From: Allobosea sp. UNC402CLCol
GTDB lineage: Bacteria; Pseudomonadota; Alphaproteobacteria; Rhizobiales; Beijerinckiaceae
DNA length: 64,000 nt
Direction of reading: 5' to 3'
NCBI RefSeq assembly: GCF_000745475.1
Contig: NZ_JQJJ01000014.1
Coordinates: 124,001 to 188,000, forward strand
Notes under the pieces: generated by a model
The model's input: only the letters and a program-made list of their open reading frames with translations
Databases searched by the model: none
Told to the model about the DNA's origin: nothing
Made by a program: the position numbers and the translations under genes
In this document: piece by piece, positions 17,813 through 26,082 of the stretch
Numbering within the stretch: the stretch's first letter is position 1
Layout of the letters: each line of letters starts with the position of its first letter

Positions 17813-19521
17813 CCCGCGAAGCTCGTCGAGGGCAGGCCGGGGACCGGCGCGGGCGCAGCGAAGAGGCCGCCGGAGAAGGGCGCTTCCGCCAGCACGCGGG
17901 AGGGCAGGCGAATGCGGGCCGTGGTGATGAAGAGGGTCGAAAGATCGGCGCCGCCGAAGGCGAGGCTGGTCGGGCGCGGTACCGGCAGGCGGATATCGCG
18001 ATCGCGGCGGCCATCCGGGGTGAAGCGGCGCACGCACCAGCCGTCCCAGAGCGCGCACCAGATGAAGCCTTCGCTGTCCACGGCGAGGCCGTCCGGACGG
18101 CCTTCAGCCGGGTCGATCTCGGCAAAGATGCGGCGCCTGGAGACGGCCCCCGAGGCCATGTCGAAGTCATAGGCGTAGATGCGGCCGGGCGCGCTGTCGG
18201 TGAAGTAGAAGGTGCGGCTGTCGGGGCTCCAGTCGAGGCCGTTGGCGACGCGGAAGCCGCCATCGGCCCGCTCCCAGCTCAGATCGCCGTTGATTCGATA
18301 AAGCGAGCCGGTCGGCTTGCTCGCATCGAGGCTCATCGATCCCGCCCAGAGCCGGCCCTGCCGGTCGCATTTGCCGTCGTTGAAGCGGTTGTCAGGCAGG
18401 TCGTTTTCCGGGTCGACGAGGGGCGACAAGGCGCCGCTGGCGAAATCGAAGCTTTCCAGCCCTTCCTGCGTCAGCGCCACGAGCCCGCCCTGCCGCCTCT
18501 CGATAACGGCGGAGACGAGGCGCGGCAGCTTGACCTCCTGATTGGTCCGCGTCGCCGGGTCGAAGCGGTGGACCGCCGGGGCGAGGATATCGACCCAGTA
18601 GAGGCGCTGCTCGGCGGCCGACCAGAGCGGGCCTTCCGCCAGATGCGCGCCCCAGGGCAGCACGCATTCGGCGTCGCTCTCGCTTTGCCGGTGGGCGGGT
18701 GAGGGCGGCGCGATGCTGTTGGGCGGAACCGCACCGACATTGCCGGAGATCTGGCGCGCGGCGGCCATCAAGTCGCGGCCTGTCGTGTGGAGGCGATCGT
18801 TCGACAGCCGCGTCGAAGGGCCGAACACGCCGATGGCGGCCACCGCTCGCCCGGTATGGTCGAAGATCGGCGCCGCCGCGGAGGACACTCCTGGCAGATG
18901 CTCTTCCTGCGAAACGGAGTAGCCGCGCACCTGTGCGAGAGCGAGATCAGCGAGGAGCGCGTCCTCCGTGGTGATGGTCGCAGGAGTGTACGATTCGAGC
19001 GTGATCGCATCGAGCAACGCCCGGCGTTCATGGGGGGCCGCGAAGGCGAGCAGCGCCTTGCCGCCGGCCGTGCAATGCAGAGGCGCACGGCGTCCCGCCT
19101 CGATGCGGAAGCCGAAGGCGCCGCCGCGGCTGCGCTGGTCGATATAGAGCACCTCGCCGCCATCGATGGCGCAGAGCGCGACCGTCTCGCGGGTTTCCTC
19201 CGCCAGCCGCTCCAGCATGGGCGCGGCAGCGCCGCGCAGATCGAAGGATTCCCAGACGCGATGGGCGAGCTCGAACAGCCTGTGGCCGAGCCGGTAGGTG
19301 TTGTCGCTGTCCTCGTGCCGGATCAAACGGAAGAGCAGCAGCGTGTTGAGCAGGCGGGCGAGCGTGCCCTTGGCGAGCCCGGTCGCCGCCTGCAGATCCT
19401 TGAAGCGCGGCGGCGTCGGGTGCTCGCCGATGACCTCGAGCAGATAGAGGCCCTTGGCCAGCGCGGCGGCGCCGACCGGGACGTCGCGCTCTTTCGGGGG
19501 CAGGACGCGCTCTTCCTGCAT
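17809..19521 (-). CDS. Fusion: IclR-type regulator + SMP-30/gluconolactonase
   Basis: 570 aa, one uninterrupted frame from the ATG at 19519-19521. Residues about 20-80 form an IclR winged helix-turn-helix (DLQAATGLAKGTLARLLNTL), about 80-260 the IclR ligand-binding domain (GGKALLAFAAP, GYSVSQEEHLPGVSSAAAPI). A Pro/Ser-rich linker follows, then about 285-570 an SMP-30 beta-propeller lactonase whose metal ligands are visible: AEGPLW (Glu), RFNDGKCD (Asn/Asp), VANGLDWS (Asn), PDGLAVD (Asp). The enzyme half would open a sugar lactone; the other half would bind DNA in response to a ligand. It lies within the operon, coupled to the SDR. Each half is full length, so this is not a broken gene. Confidence 0.92.
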   Translation of the reverse strand: MQEERVLPPKERDVPVGAAALAKGLYLLEVIGEHPTPPRFKDLQAATGLAKGTLARLLNTLLLFRLIRHEDSDNTYRLGHRLFELAHRVWESFDLRGAAAPMLERLAEETRETVALCAIDGGEVLYIDQRSRGGAFGFRIEAGRRAPLHCTAGGKALLAFAAPHERRALLDAITLESYTPATITTEDALLADLALAQVRGYSVSQEEHLPGVSSAAAPIFDHTGRAVAAIGVFGPSTRLSNDRLHTTGRDLMAAARQISGNVGAVPPNSIAPPSPAHRQSESDAECVLPWGAHLAEGPLWSAAEQRLYWVDILAPAVHRFDPATRTNQEVKLPRLVSAVIERRQGGLVALTQEGLESFDFASGALSPLVDPENDLPDNRFNDGKCDRQGRLWAGSMSLDASKPTGSLYRINGDLSWERADGGFRVANGLDWSPDSRTFYFTDSAPGRIYAYDFDMASGAVSRRRIFAEIDPAEGRPDGLAVDSEGFIWCALWDGWCVRRFTPDGRRDRDIRLPVPRPTSLAFGGADLSTLFITTARIRLPSRVLAEAPFSGGLFAAPAPVPGLPSTSFAG

Positions 19522-19523
19522 CC

Positions 19524-20510
19524 TCAACCCACCTTCGTGCGGACCACGCGCGCTGCGGCGGCCTCCGCGATCATCCGCTCGATCGTCCATTGCGGCTCGA
19601 AACCCAATTCGGCCCGAATCCGGGCATTCGAGGTTTCGTAGAACACGCCGGAACCGGGCAGGTCGACCGTTTTCAGAGGCAGCCCCGTCGCCTGCGCCAT
19701 CAGCGGCAAGGCGTCGGCGAAATCGACGGGCGCGGTGGCACCGAGATTGTAAGTGCGCCCCGCCGCCTTCTCGCTCTTCAGCGCGAGCAGGATGCCGTCG
19801 ACCATGTCGCGGGAATCGGTGATGTGCATGCGGAAGGGCCGGCCGTTCTCGTTGCGGGAGAGCACCAGCGCGGGCGTGCCGTCATCAGCCGCCTTCAGCG
19901 CGGCGACCGCCGTCGCGTTGCCGAAGGCTTCCTGCTGACGGATCTTCGGCTGCAGGAAGAAGCGGGGGCCAGAAAAGAAGCTCGTCTCGTCGAGCAGCTC
20001 GGCCGCGTCCTGCGTGTGCGAGAAGCGCAGGATCGTCGCCGGAATGCCGGCGCTGCGCTCGGTGAGGCGGATGATCTCCTCGCCGAGCTGCTTGGAGAGA
20101 CCATAGGCCGAGCGCGGCTTGAGCGGATGGTTCTCGTCGACCGGCAGGTAGTCCGGGACATTCTCCGGATAGACCTCGCCGGAGCTGGCGAAGACGATGC
20201 GGGCGGGCTTCACCCCGGCTGCTTCCCCCATGAGGATGCGCGTGCCGTCGACATTGGCGCGGAAGACCTTGTCGGCATCGGCTGTAAGCCAGGACATGAA
20301 GGCGCCGAGATGCAGGATCGCCTCGGCATCCTTCACCGCCTCGCGCGCCGCGGCCGGATCGTCGAAGGCGCCGACGATTTCGCGATAGCCGGTCTGGGAG
20401 CGCCCCGCGCTGCGCAGGTCGAAGCCGGTGACGGTCTGCCCTTCGGCGAGGAGGCGGTCGATGACGCGGGAACCGATGCGCCCGGCGCTGCCCGTGACGA
20501 GAATGGCCAT
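19524..20510 (-). CDS. NAD-dependent epimerase/dehydratase-family sugar dehydrogenase
   Basis: 328 aa extended SDR. TGSAGRIGS at residue 6-14 binds the dinucleotide, FDLRSAG gives the Asp that favours NAD, ASSGEVYPENVP supplies the active Ser region and SAYGLSKQLGEE the Tyr/Lys pair. The operon context (lactonase, acid-sugar dehydratase, sugar importer) fits a uronate or aldose dehydrogenase making a lactone, although uronate dehydrogenases are shorter (about 265 aa); an epimerase role is also possible. Only 2 bp separate its stop from the fusion gene start. Confidence 0.85.
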   Translation of the reverse strand: MAILVTGSAGRIGSRVIDRLLAEGQTVTGFDLRSAGRSQTGYREIVGAFDDPAAAREAVKDAEAILHLGAFMSWLTADADKVFRANVDGTRILMGEAAGVKPARIVFASSGEVYPENVPDYLPVDENHPLKPRSAYGLSKQLGEEIIRLTERSAGIPATILRFSHTQDAAELLDETSFFSGPRFFLQPKIRQQEAFGNATAVAALKAADDGTPALVLSRNENGRPFRMHITDSRDMVDGILLALKSEKAAGRTYNLGATAPVDFADALPLMAQATGLPLKTVDLPGSGVFYETSNARIRAELGFEPQWTIERMIAEAAAARVVRTKVG

Positions 20511-20523
20511 GGCTACGCTGTCC

Positions 20524-21633
20524 TCAGTTCAGGGCGAGATGCGTCTGGGGATCGAAGAGATGCAGGCGCGCCGGATCGAAGGAGAGCGAGACCGGCTGTC
20601 CCTGTGTCACATGGTCGGCGTCCATCACGCGGGCGATGAACTGGTCCGCTCGGCGGTCGTCGCTGCCGGCATCCTTGAGAGAGGTGCGGTTCTCCTCGGC
20701 CAGGTCGAGATAAAGGTATTTCTCGCTGCCGAGGCTTTCGACGAGCCGTGGCGTCGCCTCGAAGGTGACGGGGCCGGTTGCGCCTGCGCTGAGATATTCG
20801 GGCCTGAGGCCGACGAGCAGCTCGCGGGTGCCGGGCGCCTTCGCCAGAGGCAGTTCGATCTCGCGCCCGAGCAGCCGGGCCGTGCGCGCGCCCGTCAACT
20901 CAGCGCGGAAGAAGTTCATGCCCGGCGAGCCGATGAAGCCGGCGACGAAGAGATTGGCGGGCTTGCGGAACATCGTGTCGGGATCGGCGATCTGCTGGAT
21001 TTCGCCGTCGCGCATGATGACGATGCGGTCGGCCATGGTCATCGCCTCGGTCTGGTCATGCGTGACGTAGATCGTCGTGGTCTTCAGGCGCTGGTGAAGG
21101 GCCGAGATTTCGGCGCGGGTGTGGACGCGCAGCTTCGCGTCGAGATTGGAGAGCGGCTCGTCCATCAGGAAGGCCTGCGGCTCGCGCACGATGGCCCGGC
21201 CGAGCGCGACGCGCTGGCGCTGCCCGCCGGAGAGCGCCTTCGGCTTGCGGTCGAGCAGATGAGCGACGCCGAGGATCTGCGCGGCCTCGTTGACCCGTCG
21301 CTCGATCTCGGCCGCCGGCATGCCGCGCATCTTCAGGCCGAAGCCCATGTTTCGCGCGACGGTCAGATGCGGATAGAGCGCGTAGTTCTGGAAGACCATG
21401 GCGATGTCGCGGTCGCCCGGCGCGAGGTCGGTGACGTCGCGCCCGCCGATCCGGACGGTGCCCGAGGTCGCCTCCTCCAGCCCCGCGAGGATCTTCAGCA
21501 TGGTCGACTTGCCGCAGCCGGAGGGGCCGACGAAGACGACGAACTCGCCATCCGTGATCTCAAGCGAAAAGTCCTTCAGGACCTGCAGCGGGCCGTAGGA
21601 TTTGGTGACTCGTTCGATGCTGATGCCGGCCAT
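20524..21633 (-). CDS. Sugar ABC transporter ATP-binding protein (MalK/UgpC type)
   Basis: 369 aa from the ATG at 21631-21633; a GTG four codons upstream overlaps the permease gene end and is an alternative. Walker A GPSGCGKST, Q-loop VFQNYALYPH, signature LSGGQRQRVALGRA, Walker B FLMDEPLSNLDAKLR, and a C-terminal TOBE/OB regulatory domain from about 240 (PGMNFFRAEL, LLVGLRPEYL) identify the CUT1 subfamily ATPase. It powers the two permeases encoded just upstream on the same strand. Fourteen bp before the dehydrogenase gene. Confidence 0.94.
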   Translation of the reverse strand: MAGISIERVTKSYGPLQVLKDFSLEITDGEFVVFVGPSGCGKSTMLKILAGLEEATSGTVRIGGRDVTDLAPGDRDIAMVFQNYALYPHLTVARNMGFGLKMRGMPAAEIERRVNEAAQILGVAHLLDRKPKALSGGQRQRVALGRAIVREPQAFLMDEPLSNLDAKLRVHTRAEISALHQRLKTTTIYVTHDQTEAMTMADRIVIMRDGEIQQIADPDTMFRKPANLFVAGFIGSPGMNFFRAELTGARTARLLGREIELPLAKAPGTRELLVGLRPEYLSAGATGPVTFEATPRLVESLGSEKYLYLDLAEENRTSLKDAGSDDRRADQFIARVMDADHVTQGQPVSLSFDPARLHLFDPQTHLALN

Positions 21634-21641
21634 GCGTGAGC

Positions 21642-22472
21642 TCACTTCTCCGCGCCGGCGGTGAGCCCGCCGACGAGGTAGCGTTCGAGGAAGAGGTAGA
21701 TCAGGAGGACCGGCAGGGCGACGATCAGCGCCGCTGCCGAGATATCGGCCCAGTTCGAGACATACTCGCCCTTCATCGTGGTCAGGCCGAGATTGGCGGT
21801 CCAGTTGGTCTGGGCATTGGTCAGGAAGGTGCGGGCATAGGCATAGTCCGACCAGGACAGGACGAAGCCGTAGAGCGCCGTTGCGGCCAGGCCCGGCGCC
21901 GAGACGGGCAGGATGACCCTGACCATCGCGCCGAGCGGAGAGCAGCCATCGACCATCGCCGCCTGTTCCAGCTCGCGCGGGATCGTGTCGAAATAGCCCT
22001 TCAGCATCCAGGTGGTGAAGGGCACGATCAGCGTGGCGTGGGCGAGGATGATCGACCACAGGCTGCCGATCATTCCCGTCATCCGGAAAATGCCGAAGAG
22101 CGGGATGACGAGCAGCGTCGCCGGCAGCATCTTGGCGGTGAGGATGAAGAGGCCGAGCGACTGGCCGCCGCGCACCTTGAAGCGCGAGAGGCTGTAGCCG
22201 GCGAGCACCGAGACCAGCATCGACAAGGTCACCGCGCCCGCCGCCGCCAGCACGGAATTGCCGAGCCAGAGCAGGATCGGCCGCTGCTCGATGATCTCCG
22301 CGAAGACGCCCCAGCGCGGGGCTGTCGGCCAGAATGTCGGCGGCAGCGCCCTGAGCTCGGCCGGTGTCGCCAGCGCGGTGACGATCAGCCAATAGATCGG
22401 GAAGACCAGGAGCGCGCAGGTGACGATCACCGTCACATAGAGCAGGGCGGCTGCGGGGAGCTTGCGTTTCAT
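21642..22472 (-). CDS. Sugar ABC transporter permease (MalG type)
   Basis: 276 aa with six membrane helices. The EAA loop for ATPase docking reads ELEQAAMVDGCSPLGAMVRV, followed by ILPVSAPGL, in the C-terminal half. N-terminus is short, as in MalG-type subunits. Part of the CUT1 importer with the neighbouring ATPase, second permease and binding protein; 10 bp after the second permease. Confidence 0.93.
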   Translation of the reverse strand: MKRKLPAAALLYVTVIVTCALLVFPIYWLIVTALATPAELRALPPTFWPTAPRWGVFAEIIEQRPILLWLGNSVLAAAGAVTLSMLVSVLAGYSLSRFKVRGGQSLGLFILTAKMLPATLLVIPLFGIFRMTGMIGSLWSIILAHATLIVPFTTWMLKGYFDTIPRELEQAAMVDGCSPLGAMVRVILPVSAPGLAATALYGFVLSWSDYAYARTFLTNAQTNWTANLGLTTMKGEYVSNWADISAAALIVALPVLLIYLFLERYLVGGLTAGAEK

Positions 22473-22482
22473 CGGCGCCTCC

Positions 22483-23388
22483 TCAGATGTTCTCGGGCGC
22501 CCGGCCCATCAGCAGCCGGCTCGCGATGACGCAGACGATCAGCGTGACCACGCCGATCGCAGAGGCGTAGCCCATCTTGAAGAAGCCGAAGGCCTGCTCG
22601 TAGGTCATGATCGAGAGCGTCTGCGTCGCCTTCAGCGGCCCGCCGCCGGTCATGACGTAGATGATCGAGAAGTCGCGGAAGACCCAGAGCATGACGAGGA
22701 TCAGGGTCACGCCGAGCACCGGCATCAGCGAGGGCAGGGTGATGTTGATCAGCCGCTGCCAGGCATTGGCGCCGTCGACGCGGGCCGCGTTGTAGAAATC
22801 CTCGGGGATCGACTGCAAACCGGCGAGCATCATGATCGAGACGAAGGGGTAGCCCTTCCAGACCATGGTGACGCAGACCACGGCGAAGGCGGCCTCCGGC
22901 GAAGAGAACCAGCTGATCGTGGTGTCGACGAGCCCGAGCCGGATGAAGACCCAGTTCATCAGGCCGAAGGAAGAATCGAAGATCCAGGCGAAGACCACGA
23001 CGGCCACGACTTCCGGCACCGCCCAGGGCAGGGCGACAAGCAGGCGCGCCAGCGACTGGCCCTTGAAGCGGTTGTTGACCAGCAGCGCCGTGCCGAGGCC
23101 CAGCAGGAAGCAGAAGAAGGAAACGATCACGACGAGCTTCAACGTCGTCCAGCTCGCGTTCCAGAATTCCGGCGAGGTGAAGAGCCGCTCGTAGTTCATC
23201 GTCGTGAAGGGCCGCCGCGGCTGGTCGAGCCGGGGGATGCCGACATTCTGGAAGGAGAGATCGACCGAGACGAAGAGCGGATAGGCGATGATCAGCCCAA
23301 TCAGCAGCACCGCCGGCAACAGCAGGAGGTAGCCGAGCCAATGGCGTCGGCTCGGGCGGGCGAGATCGAGAAAGGCTGATCGGGACAT
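22483..23388 (-). CDS. Sugar ABC transporter permease (MalF type)
   Basis: 301 aa, six or more membrane helices, starting with LGYLLLLPAVLLIGLIIAYP, a typical MalF-like first helix. The EAA motif is in IPEDFYNAARVDGANAWQRL followed by ITLPSLMPVLG. It pairs with the MalG-type permease to form the channel. Upstream, a 198-bp gap carrying palindromic repeats separates it from the binding-protein gene. Confidence 0.93.
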   Translation of the reverse strand: MSRSAFLDLARPSRRHWLGYLLLLPAVLLIGLIIAYPLFVSVDLSFQNVGIPRLDQPRRPFTTMNYERLFTSPEFWNASWTTLKLVVIVSFFCFLLGLGTALLVNNRFKGQSLARLLVALPWAVPEVVAVVVFAWIFDSSFGLMNWVFIRLGLVDTTISWFSSPEAAFAVVCVTMVWKGYPFVSIMMLAGLQSIPEDFYNAARVDGANAWQRLINITLPSLMPVLGVTLILVMLWVFRDFSIIYVMTGGGPLKATQTLSIMTYEQAFGFFKMGYASAIGVVTLIVCVIASRLLMGRAPENI

Positions 23389-23428
23389 GAGTCGGCTTTC
23401 AGGTAGGGAGCATGTTCCGCGACAGACC

Positions 23429-23577
23429 CCCTCTCCCCTTGCGGGAGAGGGTTGAGGCGAGGGGTCTCTCGACGTTGCCGGCGTGAGTGCCTCGCACGCG
23501 CGCTAACGACGCAAGGCGGCGCGACCCCTCATCCGTCTCGGCTTTGCCGAGCCACCTTCTCCCGCAGGGGGAGAAGG
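23429..23577. repeat. Composite hairpin element inside the sugar ABC operon
   Basis: Two perfect 9-bp stem hairpins, CCCTCTCCC/GGGAGAGGG (23429-23451) and CCTTCTCCC/GGGAGAAGG (23555-23577), bracket about 100 bp; the pair also look like inverted copies of one another. Between them a TCGGC-TTT-GCCGA hairpin lies near 23538. Elements of this type are dispersed between genes in Alphaproteobacteria. Placed right after the binding-protein gene, it could stabilise that upstream mRNA and lower permease expression. Confidence 0.6.
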
Positions 23578-23586
23578 GAACGGTTG

Positions 23587-24861
23587 TCACTGCTGCTGCA
23601 GCGTCTCCGCCTTCTTCTGCATGGTCGCGGCCACGACCTTGGGGTCGAGATCCTGGATGATCATGCGCTGGCTCTCCTCCATGACCATCTTGGCGAACTC
23701 GTTGAACTGCAGCTCGAGCCCCTTGGGGATCCGGTCGACCTTGGCGTCGGCGGCGGCCTTGGTCGCCTTCACCAGCAGGTCGAAATGCGGCGTCTCCTTG
23801 CTGGCACCGGTCGTGTCGGCACGCGGGTCCGGCGGCGGCGAGGCCCCGAGCGTCGCATAGCTCGACTGGAACTTGTCGGAGGTCGCGATCGCGATGAAAT
23901 CCCAGGCGAGCTTCTTGTTCTCCGGCGAAATCTCGGAGGCGATGCCGAGCACGTTCGAGGAGCCGCCGACCGGCGGGTTGAACGGTACCGTGGTCAGCTT
24001 GATCTGGTCCCGGGCCTTGCCCTTCTGGATGATCGGCCAGAGCCAGGGGCCGTCCATCTTCAGTGCGATCTTGCCATCGGCGAAGAGCTGGCGGACCTCG
24101 CCGGCGGCGAGGTCGCGCGGCGTCAGGTTCTCCTTGACGATGGTCTTCCAGCGGGTGAGGCCTTCGATCATCTGCGGCGTGTTGATCGTGACCTTGCCGT
24201 TCTCGTCGGTCCAGCGCGCGCCGGCGTCGAGCGTGTAGTTCATCATCTCGGACATGTACTGGCCGCCGCCGCCACGGGTCTCATGGCCGGTGCCGAACTG
24301 GTCGACGATGCCGTCGCCGTTGATGTCCTTGGTGAGCTTGCGGGCAGCGGTGAGGAATTCCGCGTAGTTCTTCGGAACCTCGAGCCCCTCCTTCTTCAGG
24401 AGCTCCTCGTTATAGGCCATGAAGTACCCGAAATAGAGCATCATCACGCAGACATTCTGCTTGTTCCAGGTGCAGGTGTCCTGGCCGGCCCAGCCCTTGA
24501 GATCGAGCTTGGCGCTCTTGATGTAGGGGTCGAGCGGCTCCAGCCAGCCATTGGCGGCGAATTTCTGGAACTCGAAGGAGGCGAGATGGACGATGTCCGG
24601 CGGCTGGCCGCCGGCGAAGAGCGTCGTCATCGTGTCGGCGAAGGCGCCGCGCTCGACCTTGGTCCACTCGATCTTGACGCCCGGATGGGTCGCCTCGAAT
24701 TCCTTGATGACCGAGCCCCACCAGTCGCCGGTGCCGCGCTCGTCCTTCTGCCAGGAGACGAATTTCAGCACCTTGTTCTGGGCGAGCGCGGGCAGGGCCG
24801 TCATCGTGCCGAGCGTGACGAGCCCGGCGGCGGCGAGCCGCTTCCAGTCCAGCATCCTCAT
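23587..24861 (-). CDS. Sugar ABC transporter substrate-binding protein (family 1)
   Basis: 424 aa from the ATG at 24859-24861 (GGGAGA upstream on the minus strand); a second ATG lies two codons later. Signal peptide ends TALPALAQ. The mature part begins with KVLKFVSWQKDERGTGDWW and continues with VIKEFEATHPGVKIEW and GGQPPDIVHL, the pattern of extracellular family-1 solute-binding proteins for oligosaccharides or sugar derivatives. Two cysteines (DTCTWNKQNVC) may form a disulfide. First transport gene of the operon, 47 bp after the dehydratase gene. Confidence 0.94.
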   Translation of the reverse strand: MRMLDWKRLAAAGLVTLGTMTALPALAQNKVLKFVSWQKDERGTGDWWGSVIKEFEATHPGVKIEWTKVERGAFADTMTTLFAGGQPPDIVHLASFEFQKFAANGWLEPLDPYIKSAKLDLKGWAGQDTCTWNKQNVCVMMLYFGYFMAYNEELLKKEGLEVPKNYAEFLTAARKLTKDINGDGIVDQFGTGHETRGGGGQYMSEMMNYTLDAGARWTDENGKVTINTPQMIEGLTRWKTIVKENLTPRDLAAGEVRQLFADGKIALKMDGPWLWPIIQKGKARDQIKLTTVPFNPPVGGSSNVLGIASEISPENKKLAWDFIAIATSDKFQSSYATLGASPPPDPRADTTGASKETPHFDLLVKATKAAADAKVDRIPKGLELQFNEFAKMVMEESQRMIIQDLDPKVVAATMQKKAETLQQQ

Positions 24862-24908
24862 GACGTTTCTCCCTCTCGTTTTTCTGCCGTGTTGTCCGGC
24901 GGTTACGG

Positions 24909-26078
24909 TCAGTGCTTGCGAAGCAGATTCAACGCCTCCTCGGAGGGCGCGACGCCCAGCCCCGGCCCGGTCGGCAGACTGTAGAAGCCTTCGCGGCAAT
25001 CCATGTCGCCGGTCAGCAGGCGCCGGTTCGGCTCGAAGATCGAGTGCTGGTATTCGTGACAGCTCACCGCCGAGAGCGCGGCGCTCGCATGCAGGCTCGC
25101 CGCCATGAACAGCCCCATGCCGATGGTCGCGTGCGGGATCACTGCGAGATTGTGCGCCTGGGCATATTGCCCGATGCGCATGAACTCGGTGACGCCCTTG
25201 TGGCCCATCTCCGGCTGGACGATGGCGCAGGCCCGCCGCGCCACCCGTGGCACGAGATCGTAGACCGTGCGCCATTCCTCGCCGGCCGCGACCGGCGTCG
25301 AGACGCGGGCGGCGACATGGGCGAGGCCGTCGACATCCTCGGGCTTCACCGGCGCCTCGGCGAACCAGAGGCCGTGCGGCTCCATCGCCCGGATGGCGGA
25401 GACGGCCTCCTCGGCGGTGTGGACCCAATGCATGTCGCAGGCGATGCGGGCCTGGGGCCCGAGCCGTTCGCGCAAAGTCGCGATCTCCGCGACATTGCCG
25501 TCATCCGCGACGGGCGCCGCGAATTTGAAGCTGTCGAAGCCCTTCGCCTGCCATTCGGCGGCGAAATCGGCGCGCTCGGCCCGGGTGCGCTTGGGCAGGC
25601 CCGAGATATAGGCCGGCAGCCGCTCATGCCGCCTTCCGCCGAGCATGGCGACGAGCGGCCGGTCGGCAAGGCGGGCATTCAGGTCCCAGAGCGCGATGTC
25701 GATGGCGGCGAGCGCGTCGAGATAGAAGCCGCCGGTATAGCCGCGCACGCGCATCAGGTCGTAGAGGTCTTCGTGGATCACGACGACGTCCTGCGGCGAG
25801 CGGCCGATCACGTAAGGGCCGAGCAGATCGTCGATGATCGCGATGGCGGCGCCCGGCGCGACGATGCCGTAGGTCTCGCCCCAGCCGACAAGGCCGCCGC
25901 TCGTCTCCAGCCGGACCACGACGGTGCGGTCCATCGTCGGATAGACCGTGCGGTTGCCCTTGCGGACGATGTAGCCCTTCTCGTTGATGCTCTCGCCGGG
26001 GCGCGGATCGCCGAGATAGACGGTCTCGCGCGGGATGGTCAGCGTATAGACATCGACCTTGGCGACACGCTCAGCCAT
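24909..26078 (-). CDS. Enolase-superfamily acid-sugar dehydratase (mandelate racemase family)
   Basis: 389 aa from the ATG at 26076-26078, 4 nt after the stop of the DHDPS-family gene. Capping domain at residues 1-125, then the barrel with catalytic and metal residues: Lys in SFKFAAP, metal ligands Asp in ACDMHWVH, Glu in FAEAPVKPED and Glu in AGEEWRTVYD, and the His of IPHATIGMG. That set suits abstraction of the proton alpha to a carboxylate with loss of water, giving a 2-keto-3-deoxy acid. The usual KxK motif is FKF, so only one of the two lysines is present. Substrate not assignable among rhamnonate, fuconate, galactonate and others. Confidence 0.88.
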   Translation of the reverse strand: MAERVAKVDVYTLTIPRETVYLGDPRPGESINEKGYIVRKGNRTVYPTMDRTVVVRLETSGGLVGWGETYGIVAPGAAIAIIDDLLGPYVIGRSPQDVVVIHEDLYDLMRVRGYTGGFYLDALAAIDIALWDLNARLADRPLVAMLGGRRHERLPAYISGLPKRTRAERADFAAEWQAKGFDSFKFAAPVADDGNVAEIATLRERLGPQARIACDMHWVHTAEEAVSAIRAMEPHGLWFAEAPVKPEDVDGLAHVAARVSTPVAAGEEWRTVYDLVPRVARRACAIVQPEMGHKGVTEFMRIGQYAQAHNLAVIPHATIGMGLFMAASLHASAALSAVSCHEYQHSIFEPNRRLLTGDMDCREGFYSLPTGPGLGVAPSEEALNLLRKH

Positions 26079-26082
26079 GGCG

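Noticed and set aside
23424..23580. Possible CRISPR or tandem repeat in the sugar ABC operon
   Set aside because: Only two related hairpins, no regular spacers or repeated units; it fits a dispersed intergenic palindrome instead.
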